A stretch of 33,635 nucleotides of DNA from a virus. The stretch lies in the IMG/VR virus record IMGVR_UViG_3300046000_003524, positions 1 through 33,635 of that record, one strand, 5' to 3'. The notes under the pieces are model-generated. The model saw only the letters and a program-made list of their open reading frames with translations. It was not told the origin of the DNA and searched no databases. This document shows, in pieces, positions 20,744-27,547 of this stretch. Position 1 is the stretch's first letter. Each line of letters starts with the position of its first letter. The translations under genes and the position numbers were made by a program.

Positions 20744-21033
20744 TCGGGTTCAAGGAGTTCATCGCTGAGCGTGGAGAAGATTCAAAGGGTCACTTCATTG
20801 CCACCGAAAAAGGCGCAGGGATGACAGCGAAAGGTGTGAAAGCTTTTCGCGCAAAGAATCCTGGATCTAACCTTCAGACAGCCGTAACTGGTAAAGTCAA
20901 ACCCGGATCAAAAGCTGCAGGCAGACGTAAGTCATTCTGTGCTCGTATGAGTGGCAATAAAGGTCCAATGAAAGACGAGAAGGGCAGACCAACTCGTAAA
21001 GCAATGTCCCTTCGTAGATGGAAGTGCAACTGA
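20740..21033 (+). CDS. small basic protein, DUF6321-type, leader-bearing, 97 aa
   Basis: MIGFKEFIAE matches the T4 IPII/III start (MKTYQEFIAE) with an IAE prohead-protease site. The rest is Lys/Arg/Gly-rich (GAGMTAKGVKAFRAKNPGSN, KVKPGSKAAGRRKSFCARMS, RPTRKAMSLRRWKC), a pattern I know as a phage/giant-virus domain of unknown function (about 80 aa). The basic tail suits binding packaged DNA. Coupled to the 690-aa gene (ATGA overlap) and to the Dps gene. Conserved and compact; likely a packaged DNA-binding protein. Confidence 0.78.
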   Translation: MIGFKEFIAERGEDSKGHFIATEKGAGMTAKGVKAFRAKNPGSNLQTAVTGKVKPGSKAAGRRKSFCARMSGNKGPMKDEKGRPTRKAMSLRRWKCN

Positions 21034-21467
21034 TGGAAGAGATCACTAATCCGCTTAAAGAAGCTTTTGCAGATACCTATGCTTTCTATGTGAAGGCACA
21101 GAACTATCATTGGAACGTCGAAGGACCAATGTTCTCGATGTATCATGATTTCTTTGGTAACATTTATCAAGAAGTCGGTGGTGCAATCGATCAGTTTGCC
21201 GAAGAGATTCGCGCACAGAATGCATACGCTCCTGCTGCCTTCAGCCGCTTCAAAGAATTAACAAGCATCGAAGACGAAGTTCTTATCATTAAACCTGAGC
21301 AAATGGTGTCTAATCTTTTCGAAGATAACAATCGAGTTCTTGCTTCTCTTCAACTCGTAAGAAATGTAGCAGACGAATACAAACAAAACGGTCTTGTTAA
21401 CTTCCTCGAAGAAAGACTTGATCAGCACAATAAACACGCATGGATGCTCCGAGCATCGATGAAATAA
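21033..21467 (+). CDS. dps: Dps-family ferritin-like DNA-protection protein
   Basis: Dps dodecamers oxidise iron with peroxide and can bind DNA, protecting it from damage. The ferroxidase ligands are all present at canonical spacing: H26, H38, D53, E57 (gaps of 12, 15, 4, as in E. coli Dps). YHWNVEGPMFSMYHDFFGNI is the family signature. At 144 aa it is a minimal Dps without a long N-terminal DNA-binding tail. I start at ATG 21033 (overlaps the prior stop); an in-frame ATG at 21018 lies in the preceding gene. It is co-transcribed with leader-bearing basic proteins, which suggests protection of phage or packaged DNA. Phage Dps genes are uncommon. Confidence 0.9.
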   Translation: MEEITNPLKEAFADTYAFYVKAQNYHWNVEGPMFSMYHDFFGNIYQEVGGAIDQFAEEIRAQNAYAPAAFSRFKELTSIEDEVLIIKPEQMVSNLFEDNNRVLASLQLVRNVADEYKQNGLVNFLEERLDQHNKHAWMLRASMK

Positions 21468-21470
21468 TTT

Positions 21471-21478
21471 CATAAATA
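21471..21478 (+). promoter_or_regulatory. late-type promoter motif CATAAATA
   Basis: CATAAATA lies in the 34-base gap before the 790-aa gene, at 24 bases from its ATG. NATAAATA is the late form reported for T4-like cyanophages. Confidence 0.5.
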
Positions 21479-21501
21479 GATTCAAATAAACGGAGCAAAA
21501 A

Positions 21502-23874
21502 ATGTTAACGAATAAAATCACAGGATTTAGTGCTGATCTTCTTAATACAGTTCGCGGTATTCTTGGAGAAGCGAAGAAGTGCCCATCAGATTGTGAATGC
21601 GAAAAGTGCGAAGCAGAAGAGATGAAAGAAGGCTCGATGCCGACTGTCGACGAACCGACTGATGCAAACAAGAAAACTGCAGACAAAGTTCGCGCGATGA
21701 TGGCCAAAGAAAAGAAATTAAAAGAAGACATCATGGAAATGGTGGAAGAAGCTTCAAGCGGTCTTGCCGATAAAGCAAAGAAATCTGGTGTATCTTTGTC
21801 TACCTTGAAAAAAGTATATGCTCGCGGTATTGCTGCTTGGAATAGTGGCCATCGTCCAGGTACAACTCCACAACAGTGGGCACATGCTCGTGTCAATTCA
21901 TACATCACGAAGGGCAAAGGCACATATCATGGTGCTGACAAAGATCTTCGTAGCGAAGGCACTGATATGCCTTTTGATCCGCCGTATAGCAAACCCGGTG
22001 AACGCAAAGACGCATACGGCAATAAAGTAAAGAATGTTGCTAAGTATCTTGCGAAGAAAGCAATGAACGATCTTGCTAAGAAGAATGAAGAAGCTGAGCA
22101 TAACAATTGCGGAACTCCTGAATGTTGCGGACAGTGCGATACGCCTGGACAGATCGATGAGATTTCTGCAAAGACTGCAGTAAATGCTTATGCCAAGCGT
22201 AATGCCAAAGCATTCAACGACGGTCAATACGATGATGAAGCTGAAAAAGACTATAACAAGTTAGACAAACAAGGTGATAGAATTCAAAGAAAGTTTGGTG
22301 ACAAAACTGTTCGTAAAGCACAGAGTGCCGCTTATAAGAAGATCTTTGGAGAAGAAGTCGAAAATCTCGATGAAACTGCAAAGATCGTTGCTCATCTTCA
22401 AAAGCGTTACGGAGACAATATTCGCAAGAGCCATGTTCGCTCAGCAGCTAGCGATTTCGGTGTCGATGCATCAAAGTTAGCGAAAGCAGTACGTACTAAG
22501 TTGGGCAAGAATATGCTTGATGAAGAGGATGATGGCTGGTATACCCATTCTCAGATGCACGGTTCAAAGAAAAGTGAAAAGCACCCAAAGGGTATTTCGG
22601 CTGATGAATGGAAATCTGGCATTAGATGGCATCATGGTAAGAATAAAAGAATTAATATTAAAGAAGAAGTCGAGCAGATTGATGAGTTGAGTGATACGTA
22701 TTCAGCTCCTGCTAGAGTTCCACAAAAGATGATTAAGCCTGAAGCAGCTCGTAGAATGGCTAATACTGCTAATAGAAAAAACATGTCCGACAAGGATATT
22801 GAAACCGTTCTATTCAATCAGGGACACGGTCGCAAGTCGTTGAAACTAATTAATCAACTTCGTAAGGAAGAAGCTGAAGATCTTGATGAAACATCTGCAA
22901 AGAAAGCAATGGATTACCTAAGTAAATCGTTTGCACCTAGAGAAACAGCTGTAGAACGTTCAGCTAGAGCTACTCGGTATAATCCTGGTGATCGAAAGGA
23001 AGCTGGTAGACTCCTAGGTAATAAAATGAAGGGAGCCGAAAGAGCTGGAAAGATCATCAGTAAGTCATTTACTGTTAAAGAAGAAGCCGAGCAGGTCGAT
23101 GAACTTTCAAAGAAACCCGGGGGAATCTTAGACACATATCAACAGCGTGGCACTTTTAAAGGTGACAAGAACCGGGATGCTGGTAGAAAGCTTGCAACTA
23201 AAAAATTGAATCCTGGCAAATATGGAATGGAAGCACCTAAGGTAGCAGCTACCAATGAAGAAGCCGAACAGATTGATGAACTTTCAAAGGGAACACTGGG
23301 TCGTTATATTAATAAGGCGGCAGATCGCATGAGTACACAAGGTGTGACTGCTGGTCTGAAGATTGCTGCCGATGAAAAATCAAAGAAAAACTTTGACACT
23401 ATCGCAAAGCGTCAAAAAGGTATTGCGACTGCAGTTAGCAAGCTGACCAAGGAAGAGCAAGACTTTGTTGATTCGCTGAACGATGAGACATTCGAAGAAG
23501 TAGAAATCACCGAAGCGCGCGGTCGCCCAAGAAAGGCTGGTGCCAAGGATTTCACGATTCATCCGAAGACAAAAGAAAAGCTCATGCACAACAATCCTGC
23601 ACATATGAAGACTATCGAAATTCTTCAGAAAAACGGTATTCTTGAGAAGCCAAAGGTTGAAGCTGGTCAGCACATCATGAATCAGTTGTCGAAGGCAAAG
23701 ACATCGATGTTAGGTGGATCTAAGATCAACTTTACACATGGCGATTCGAAAGAAGTTTCAGGAACACATGCAGCAAAGATCTTGACGAAGTATGCTGGCA
23801 TGAAGCCGAACGAGAAAGAAGACTTTCAGAAGTTTGTAGGTCACTCTCATGAAAACCTGATGAAACACGTATAG
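21502..23874 (+). CDS. large repetitive head-type protein with IDEL repeats, 790 aa
   Basis: Mostly hydrophilic and Lys/Glu/Ala-rich. Six copies of an [EEAE]-[QDN]-[ILV]-D-E-[LTI] repeat are spaced 40-100 residues apart. Each has an I/L/V-D-E site like that cut by the T4 gp21 protease (L/I-x-E), so it may be matured into several pieces. Residues 95-152 hold the DUF5824/5872-type core shared with the 690-aa protein (STLKKVYARGIAAWN, WAHARVNSYITKG, ADKDL). Two Cys clusters, CPSDCECEKC near residue 31 and CGTPECCGQC near 199, may bind metal. Late promoter and GGAG precede the start. Likely scaffold or internal head protein. Confidence 0.68.
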   Translation: MLTNKITGFSADLLNTVRGILGEAKKCPSDCECEKCEAEEMKEGSMPTVDEPTDANKKTADKVRAMMAKEKKLKEDIMEMVEEASSGLADKAKKSGVSLSTLKKVYARGIAAWNSGHRPGTTPQQWAHARVNSYITKGKGTYHGADKDLRSEGTDMPFDPPYSKPGERKDAYGNKVKNVAKYLAKKAMNDLAKKNEEAEHNNCGTPECCGQCDTPGQIDEISAKTAVNAYAKRNAKAFNDGQYDDEAEKDYNKLDKQGDRIQRKFGDKTVRKAQSAAYKKIFGEEVENLDETAKIVAHLQKRYGDNIRKSHVRSAASDFGVDASKLAKAVRTKLGKNMLDEEDDGWYTHSQMHGSKKSEKHPKGISADEWKSGIRWHHGKNKRINIKEEVEQIDELSDTYSAPARVPQKMIKPEAARRMANTANRKNMSDKDIETVLFNQGHGRKSLKLINQLRKEEAEDLDETSAKKAMDYLSKSFAPRETAVERSARATRYNPGDRKEAGRLLGNKMKGAERAGKIISKSFTVKEEAEQVDELSKKPGGILDTYQQRGTFKGDKNRDAGRKLATKKLNPGKYGMEAPKVAATNEEAEQIDELSKGTLGRYINKAADRMSTQGVTAGLKIAADEKSKKNFDTIAKRQKGIATAVSKLTKEEQDFVDSLNDETFEEVEITEARGRPRKAGAKDFTIHPKTKEKLMHNNPAHMKTIEILQKNGILEKPKVEAGQHIMNQLSKAKTSMLGGSKINFTHGDSKEVSGTHAAKILTKYAGMKPNEKEDFQKFVGHSHENLMKHV
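22150..23295 (+). repeat. IDEL/LDET degenerate protein repeat, six units
   Basis: Coding repeats at residues near 217, 284, 388, 456, 527 and 586 of the 790-aa protein: GQIDEIS, ENLDETA, EQIDELS, EDLDETS, EQVDELS, EQIDELS. Preceding EEAE or EEVE is kept in five. The DNA copies differ in third positions, so the repeat is under protein selection. Confidence 0.7.
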
Positions 23875-23881
23875 GTGTAAT

Positions 23882-24184
23882 ATGGCAATTAATATCGGAA
23901 CCCTTATAGTAAAAAATACTACGCCTTCTATCGAAAGTGAAGAAGTTGTAACTTTACCTAATGTAGCATCTAATATTAATGTCGGAAATTTTATAGTAAA
24001 AAATAAACCAATTGTAACCGAGACTTTATCAGAAGTTGAAGTTGTTATTGAAAATGAAAAAGTTATGCCTCTACCTCAAGTTGTACAGATGGAAGAAGGC
24101 ACTGTTATTCATAATGGTCAACCAAAAAAGTTTAATAAAAAAATGTCGGCATACATGATTGATATGCTTACATCCGAAGAATGA
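23882..24184 (+). CDS. hypothetical protein with internal duplication, 100 aa
   Basis: The product contains two related halves: INIGTLIVKNTTPSIESEEV followed by TLPNV, then INVGNFIVKNKPIVTETLSE and PLPQV. Each half has the I-N-[IV]-G-x-[LF]-IVKN strand followed by a [TP]LPxV segment, indicating tandem duplication. The end is basic/acidic (KKFNKKMSAYMIDMLTSEE). AGGTG upstream is weak. Position between two virion genes suggests a structural role. No family recognised. Confidence 0.6.
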   Translation: MAINIGTLIVKNTTPSIESEEVVTLPNVASNINVGNFIVKNKPIVTETLSEVEVVIENEKVMPLPQVVQMEEGTVIHNGQPKKFNKKMSAYMIDMLTSEE

Positions 24185-24190
24185 TAAATA
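24183..24190 (+). promoter_or_regulatory. late-type motif GATAAATA
   Basis: GATAAATA overlaps the previous stop, 29 bases before the 281-aa gene with an AGGAG site between. Consistent with an NATAAATA late promoter. Confidence 0.4.
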
Positions 24191-24218
24191 AGACAAAGAA
24201 TCTTTAGGAGAAACGAAG

Positions 24219-25064
24219 ATGGCTCAATGGGGCAATACAGACGATGCTGCAAACTCGGTCCTATGGGCCACAACTGCAGTTAACTTAACACCTAACACAA
24301 CAAACCAAACAGCTCTGTTTGGTAATACGACAATCGGCGCATTTGTTGCCGGCGAAGCAGTAGGCCAATTTGGCCTTGATGCTACAGAAATTGGTGTTTC
24401 TGGTAACGCAGCAGTTCAGCAATATATCATTACCAACGCAGGTTCTGGTTATGCAGCTAACGCCGCAGTGTCAGTTGCGAATACAACTGGCGGTGCAAAC
24501 ACGCTTGCTGCTAACTCAACAGTTGCAACAGGTCGTGTGACTGCGGTGACAGCCAACGCAACAATCAGCGGATATACATCTGCACCTGCAGTGACTATTG
24601 CTGCACCGGCTGCAGCTGCATTTAATGCTAACGCCGCTGTTACAAATGCTACAGATGCGATTGCAATCACGACCGCAAATAGCTTTTTCCTTGTGGGTGA
24701 TAAGGTAACGTACACAGTTGCAACAGGCAATACCGCTCTGACAAATCTAGTATCAGGTACTGATTATTTTATTAAGACGTCAAATACAACAGTCGTTACT
24801 CTTGCAGCTGTTCCAAATGGTGATAAGATCGACCTGACAAAGGGATTGTCAGAAACAGGGCACTCTTTGAGAGGCGAAACTGCGACTGCGGTTGCTGTTT
24901 TGACAGAGCGCGGTTATACCAAGGGCGCAGCACACACCGGTTGGGTACTTCGTACAGTTGGTACAGGCGGTCGTGCAGGTCGCGTTCAGTATGAAACACT
25001 CGTAGCTATGGGTGGAACGTTCTCGACTGATGCATCTGACGACGCAATCTTGCCAGACGCATAA
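24219..25064 (+). CDS. Ala/Thr-rich virion structural protein, 281 aa
   Basis: MAQWGNTDDAANSVLWAT and KGAAHTGWVLRTVGTGGRAG near the end (residues 235-255) are typical of structural proteins of T4-like cyanophages and related phages, which I recall as hypothetical virion proteins. The centre is Ala/Thr/Asn-rich with beta-type repeats (NATISGYTSAPAVTIAAPAA), like surface or decoration fibres. Codon use is T/A-rich as in neighbours. AGGAG at good spacing and a late motif precede it. Exact position on the virion unknown. Confidence 0.72.
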   Translation: MAQWGNTDDAANSVLWATTAVNLTPNTTNQTALFGNTTIGAFVAGEAVGQFGLDATEIGVSGNAAVQQYIITNAGSGYAANAAVSVANTTGGANTLAANSTVATGRVTAVTANATISGYTSAPAVTIAAPAAAAFNANAAVTNATDAIAITTANSFFLVGDKVTYTVATGNTALTNLVSGTDYFIKTSNTTVVTLAAVPNGDKIDLTKGLSETGHSLRGETATAVAVLTERGYTKGAAHTGWVLRTVGTGGRAGRVQYETLVAMGGTFSTDASDDAILPDA

Positions 25065-25073
25065 GGATAATAT

Positions 25074-25325
25074 ATGAGTGATCGTGCCAAGAAAATAACT
25101 GAACTGACTTCGATTGGCACGGCCAATACGTCGATCGCGAGCGGAGACATCTTCATTGTCGAGGATATCTCCGCCAACACGACAGTATCTGCTACATTAT
25201 CCACACTTCGTAAAGCTATCGTACAAGGCCCATATGCAAATAACACTGCCGCAAATACCGGCGGTGTTGCACTCGGTCAACTATACTATACTGCGGCAGG
25301 GGAAGTGAAAGTAAGAATTGCCTAA
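25074..25325 (+). CDS. small virion-associated protein, 83 aa
   Basis: N-terminus MSDRAKKITELTSIGTANTS is followed by a beta-type ASGDIFIVEDISANTTVSAT, the ITEL/GDxFxVxD phrase found in many phage tail and virion proteins, then GGVALGQLYYTAAGEVKVRI, which resembles the start-of-fibre GQLYY element. It probably belongs to the same structure as the 281-aa protein. GGAT upstream. Overlaps the next gene by one base (TAATG). Confidence 0.62.
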   Translation: MSDRAKKITELTSIGTANTSIASGDIFIVEDISANTTVSATLSTLRKAIVQGPYANNTAANTGGVALGQLYYTAAGEVKVRIA

Positions 25326-25714
25326 TGATTGAAAAACTTGATGATTCCAATTTCTTGATATATGCTGCTAAGTGTTATGATAATCCACAATGTTTTGAGG
25401 ATCTTGAATTTTACGAAGACTTAGCTCGATTCAAATATATTAAAAGATTACTGAATCGCTATGAAGAATCTGGAGACTTAAAAGATAGATTAATCGTCAA
25501 TCATCTTGTTGTTCTATATAACGTATTTGGCAACGAAGCCACACGATTACTCTTCTTTAAGTTGGATGGCTATCATCATATGTTGAAGCCATTCATTATT
25601 TTATTAGGAAGACTTCCTGAGAAGATATTGAATATCGGTGTCGATAATAAAACACTTCTGACAGACGACATTATTGTAGACGAAGTCATAGTACAAAAAC
25701 TAAGGAAGATTTAA
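25325..25714 (+). CDS. conserved phage protein of unknown function, 129 aa
   Basis: Helical product with N-terminus YAAKCYDNPQCFEDLEFYED, FKYIKRLLNRYEESGDLKDR and LIVNHLVVLYNVFG, a pattern I recall from T4-like marine phage hypothetical proteins (a domain of unknown function). Aromatic and Asp/Glu-rich with a hydrophobic mid-part. It is coupled by TAATG to the gene before and by overlapping stop/start to the gene after. A structural or tail-fibre-chaperone role is only suggested by position. Confidence 0.65.
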   Translation: MIEKLDDSNFLIYAAKCYDNPQCFEDLEFYEDLARFKYIKRLLNRYEESGDLKDRLIVNHLVVLYNVFGNEATRLLFFKLDGYHHMLKPFIILLGRLPEKILNIGVDNKTLLTDDIIVDEVIVQKLRKI

Positions 25715-26028
25715 TGGCTAAAGATTCAAGAGAATACGGATACGAAGGCGAGATGGTCATGTCTCAGCTGAAGGGTATCATGAATCATGCAGAACAACTT
25801 CATGATATGCTCGAGCCAAGCACAGATCTTCCTGAATGGGTTCAATCAAAGATTACTCTTGCTTATGATTATATGCAGACGGCTGCTGACTACATGGCAA
25901 CCGAGATGAGCGAAGAAGTTGCGACGAATTCAGTAGGTGCTGGCAATGTAGCTGGTCTACAAGGTGAACCACCGGTAAATAAGAAAAAGAAAAACGTAAT
26001 GTCTTTCAATCGGTTTATGAAAAAATAA
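25714..26028 (+). CDS. conserved small phage protein, 104 aa
   Basis: Core segment KGIMNHAEQLHDML, then LPEWVQSKITLAYDYMQTAA, matches a recurrent phage module (xxLPEWVQSKIxxAxDYM) that I recall from head-associated or hypothetical proteins of large phages. The tail is basic and ends SFNRFMKK. No transmembrane segment. Its ATG overlaps the previous stop. The module also sits in larger proteins of other phages, so it may be a small interaction domain. Confidence 0.68.
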   Translation: MAKDSREYGYEGEMVMSQLKGIMNHAEQLHDMLEPSTDLPEWVQSKITLAYDYMQTAADYMATEMSEEVATNSVGAGNVAGLQGEPPVNKKKKNVMSFNRFMKK

Positions 26029-26029
26029 T

Positions 26030-26542
26030 ATGCTAGGCATGATTCCACTGCCATATAAACTGCTTGCCATCGGCGCGGCTCTGGTTGGTGTATTCATTTT
26101 CGGTTATATGAAAGGATCTGCCTATGCTGAAGCCGAATTGGCTCGTTTCTCTGCACAAAAGAGTGAGCAAGTCGCGGAATTAGAGAGGAAGAATTCTACA
26201 ATTTCTACTCAGGTAGTGACTGAATACGTTGATAGAGTTAACACAATTAGAGAGAAAGAATATGTATATCGCGACATCGTTAAAGACTCTGTTCCTACTC
26301 AGCACGATATGTCTAATGGCTGGGTGTACACGCACGACCTTAGTGCCACATCCGGTGATGCCGACTCCGCCAGAGCTTCTGATGCGAGCCCCTCAGGAAT
26401 TACAGACACTACGGCCCTCCTCTCCATCATCGGAAACTATTCCAGTTGCCAAGCCAACTCCGAGCAGTTAAGACAGCTCCAACAGTGGATAATTCAAAAT
26501 AAAGAAGCTGTTGATGCCATGGCAAAAGAGAAGAAGAAATGA
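26030..26542 (+). CDS. Rz: Rz-type i-spanin, 170 aa
   Basis: Inner-membrane subunit of the spanin complex, which fuses inner and outer membrane in the last lysis step. One N-terminal transmembrane helix (LLAIGAALVGVFIFGYMKG) is followed by a periplasmic coiled-coil region (AEAELARFSAQKSEQVAELE) and a helical C-terminus (EQLRQLQQWIIQNKEAVDAM). The gene encloses a second reading frame for the lipoprotein partner. ATG 26030 or 26039 could be the start; both have weak ribosome sites. The endolysin is far upstream at 2219. Assigned by topology and by the embedded Rz1. Confidence 0.85.
   Translation: MLGMIPLPYKLLAIGAALVGVFIFGYMKGSAYAEAELARFSAQKSEQVAELERKNSTISTQVVTEYVDRVNTIREKEYVYRDIVKDSVPTQHDMSNGWVYTHDLSATSGDADSARASDASPSGITDTTALLSIIGNYSSCQANSEQLRQLQQWIIQNKEAVDAMAKEKKK
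26262..26471 (+). CDS. Rz1: Rz1-type o-spanin lipoprotein embedded in Rz
   Basis: Entirely nested within Rz in another frame. ATG 26262 follows AGAGAGAAAG. MYIATSLKTLFLLSTICLMAGC is a lipoprotein signal peptide in two parts: a hydrophobic core, then lipobox LMAGC with the acylated cysteine at residue 22. The mature chain of 48 residues is Pro-rich (VPHPVMPTPPELL, PSSPSS, VAKPTPSS), as expected for outer-membrane Rz1. Nested Rz/Rz1 is the lambda arrangement. Together the signals are specific, so I am confident despite the overlap. Confidence 0.88.
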   Translation: MYIATSLKTLFLLSTICLMAGCTRTTLVPHPVMPTPPELLMRAPQELQTLRPSSPSSETIPVAKPTPSS

Positions 26543-26754
26543 AGAAGTTTAAAGACGCTCCAGTAGAAGACGATTCGAATGATAGTGTCATTACGATCAT
26601 TGCCAACTCTCTCAATAGAGCGAGCAGTGGCAATAAAGATGATACGCGCGGTCTCCTACTTTTGATCGCCGCACTGGGACTTCTTAATCTTTCAAAAGAC
26701 GGGCTTCCTGCGAGTGTTGCAAGAAAACTAGCATCAACATCAAATAGAAAATAA
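26539..26754 (+). CDS. small protein with hydrophobic patch, 71 aa
   Basis: Coupled to Rz by overlap. The product has an acidic N-terminus (KKFKDAPVEDDSNDS) and a 14-residue hydrophobic stretch (GLLLLIAALGLLNL) that is short for a full membrane span but could be an amphipathic or re-entrant helix, then a basic C-terminus. It lies in the lysis neighbourhood and could be an antiholin or a pinholin-like protein, but this is position only. No family recognised. Confidence 0.58.
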   Translation: MKKFKDAPVEDDSNDSVITIIANSLNRASSGNKDDTRGLLLLIAALGLLNLSKDGLPASVARKLASTSNRK

Positions 26755-26767
26755 GCGGAGACATACT

Positions 26768-27070
26768 ATGTGGGAAAAAATTAAAAGTTGGTTTGCATTC
26801 GCAGATCTTAATAAAGATAATAAAGTCACAGTAGAAGATCTTGAAGTTGCTAAAGCTGTTGCTGAAAACAATTTTAAAGAAGCCAATGAGAAGATTAACG
26901 AAGTTGTAGAAGAAGTGAAAGAAGTCGTAACAGAAGTGAAAACTCGTGTAGAACGTGTAAAAGAAGAAGTAACCGACGTTGTCATTGCAGCGAAAGAAGT
27001 TGTCAATCAAGCTGGAGATGTAGTGGCTGCTGCAAAAGGCAAAGCGCGCAAAGGCAGAAAAAAGAAATGA
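26768..27070 (+). CDS. EF-hand plus coiled-coil protein with basic tail, 100 aa
   Basis: Residues 13-24 form a single EF-hand-like calcium loop (D13, N15, D17, K19, T21, D24), with Asp at position 12 rather than Glu. Residues 30-90 are a long amphipathic helix with Glu/Lys/Val heptads (EKINEVVEEVKEVVTEVKTR). The tail is strongly basic (KGKARKGRKKK). GGAG precedes the ATG. It has no signal peptide, unlike the EF-hand protein at 1404. A membrane- or DNA-associated helix is likely. The overlap with the next gene suggests a shared role in the lysis/membrane block. Confidence 0.68.
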   Translation: MWEKIKSWFAFADLNKDNKVTVEDLEVAKAVAENNFKEANEKINEVVEEVKEVVTEVKTRVERVKEEVTDVVIAAKEVVNQAGDVVAAAKGKARKGRKKK

Positions 27071-27516
27071 GTCTGCTATCGTTTTTCTCATCACCTCCAA
27101 TTACTAGCTTCGAACAACTCGAGCTAGAAAAAGGTAAGATCCAGTTAACTATCATGAAGATGGTAACGCTCGTCTTATCATCTATTATGTTAGCAGTTGT
27201 TGGTATCTTCCTAATTGGTCTCTTTTTGCCAAATCACATGATAGATAACAACGAGATCTTTAAGATCATTGGTCCTGCATTCTCAATGATTATTGGTGCC
27301 TTTGTTGGTGCGTTTGCTACGATGATGGGCATGAAAGTTGCCGAGTTTGATCCGAATGTAAAGGTTCAAGAACTCGGTAAGACCGATCATAAGGCTGTTG
27401 CAGAATCTCATGTCATTAATGCGCAAGCCGAATCGATTGAAACAGACAACGAAATTAAGATGATGGCTGCAATTGATAAATACAAAGATAGCGACGAGGA
27501 TCACGGTCCTTTCTAA
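27067..27516 (+). CDS. two-helix membrane protein, holin candidate, 149 aa
   Basis: Two transmembrane helices: IMKMVTLVLSSIMLAVVGIF (residues 29-50) and IIGPAFSMIIGAFVGAFATM (66-86), joined by a short loop, then a long acidic C-terminal tail. The ATG overlaps the previous stop. Two helices with a polar tail match class II holin topology, but the long acidic tail and absence of a known sequence make it a candidate only. T4's holin (gpt) has one helix and a periplasmic domain, so this would be unlike T4. Confidence 0.62.
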   Translation: MSLLSFFSSPPITSFEQLELEKGKIQLTIMKMVTLVLSSIMLAVVGIFLIGLFLPNHMIDNNEIFKIIGPAFSMIIGAFVGAFATMMGMKVAEFDPNVKVQELGKTDHKAVAESHVINAQAESIETDNEIKMMAAIDKYKDSDEDHGPF

Positions 27517-27547
27517 ATTATGATTTCGTCCATTTACGGAGTCTCAT

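Noticed and set aside
21258-21923. 221-aa open frame on the minus strand
   Set aside because: Overlaps the Dps gene and the 790-aa gene, both strongly supported. No upstream signal, no protein-like motif.
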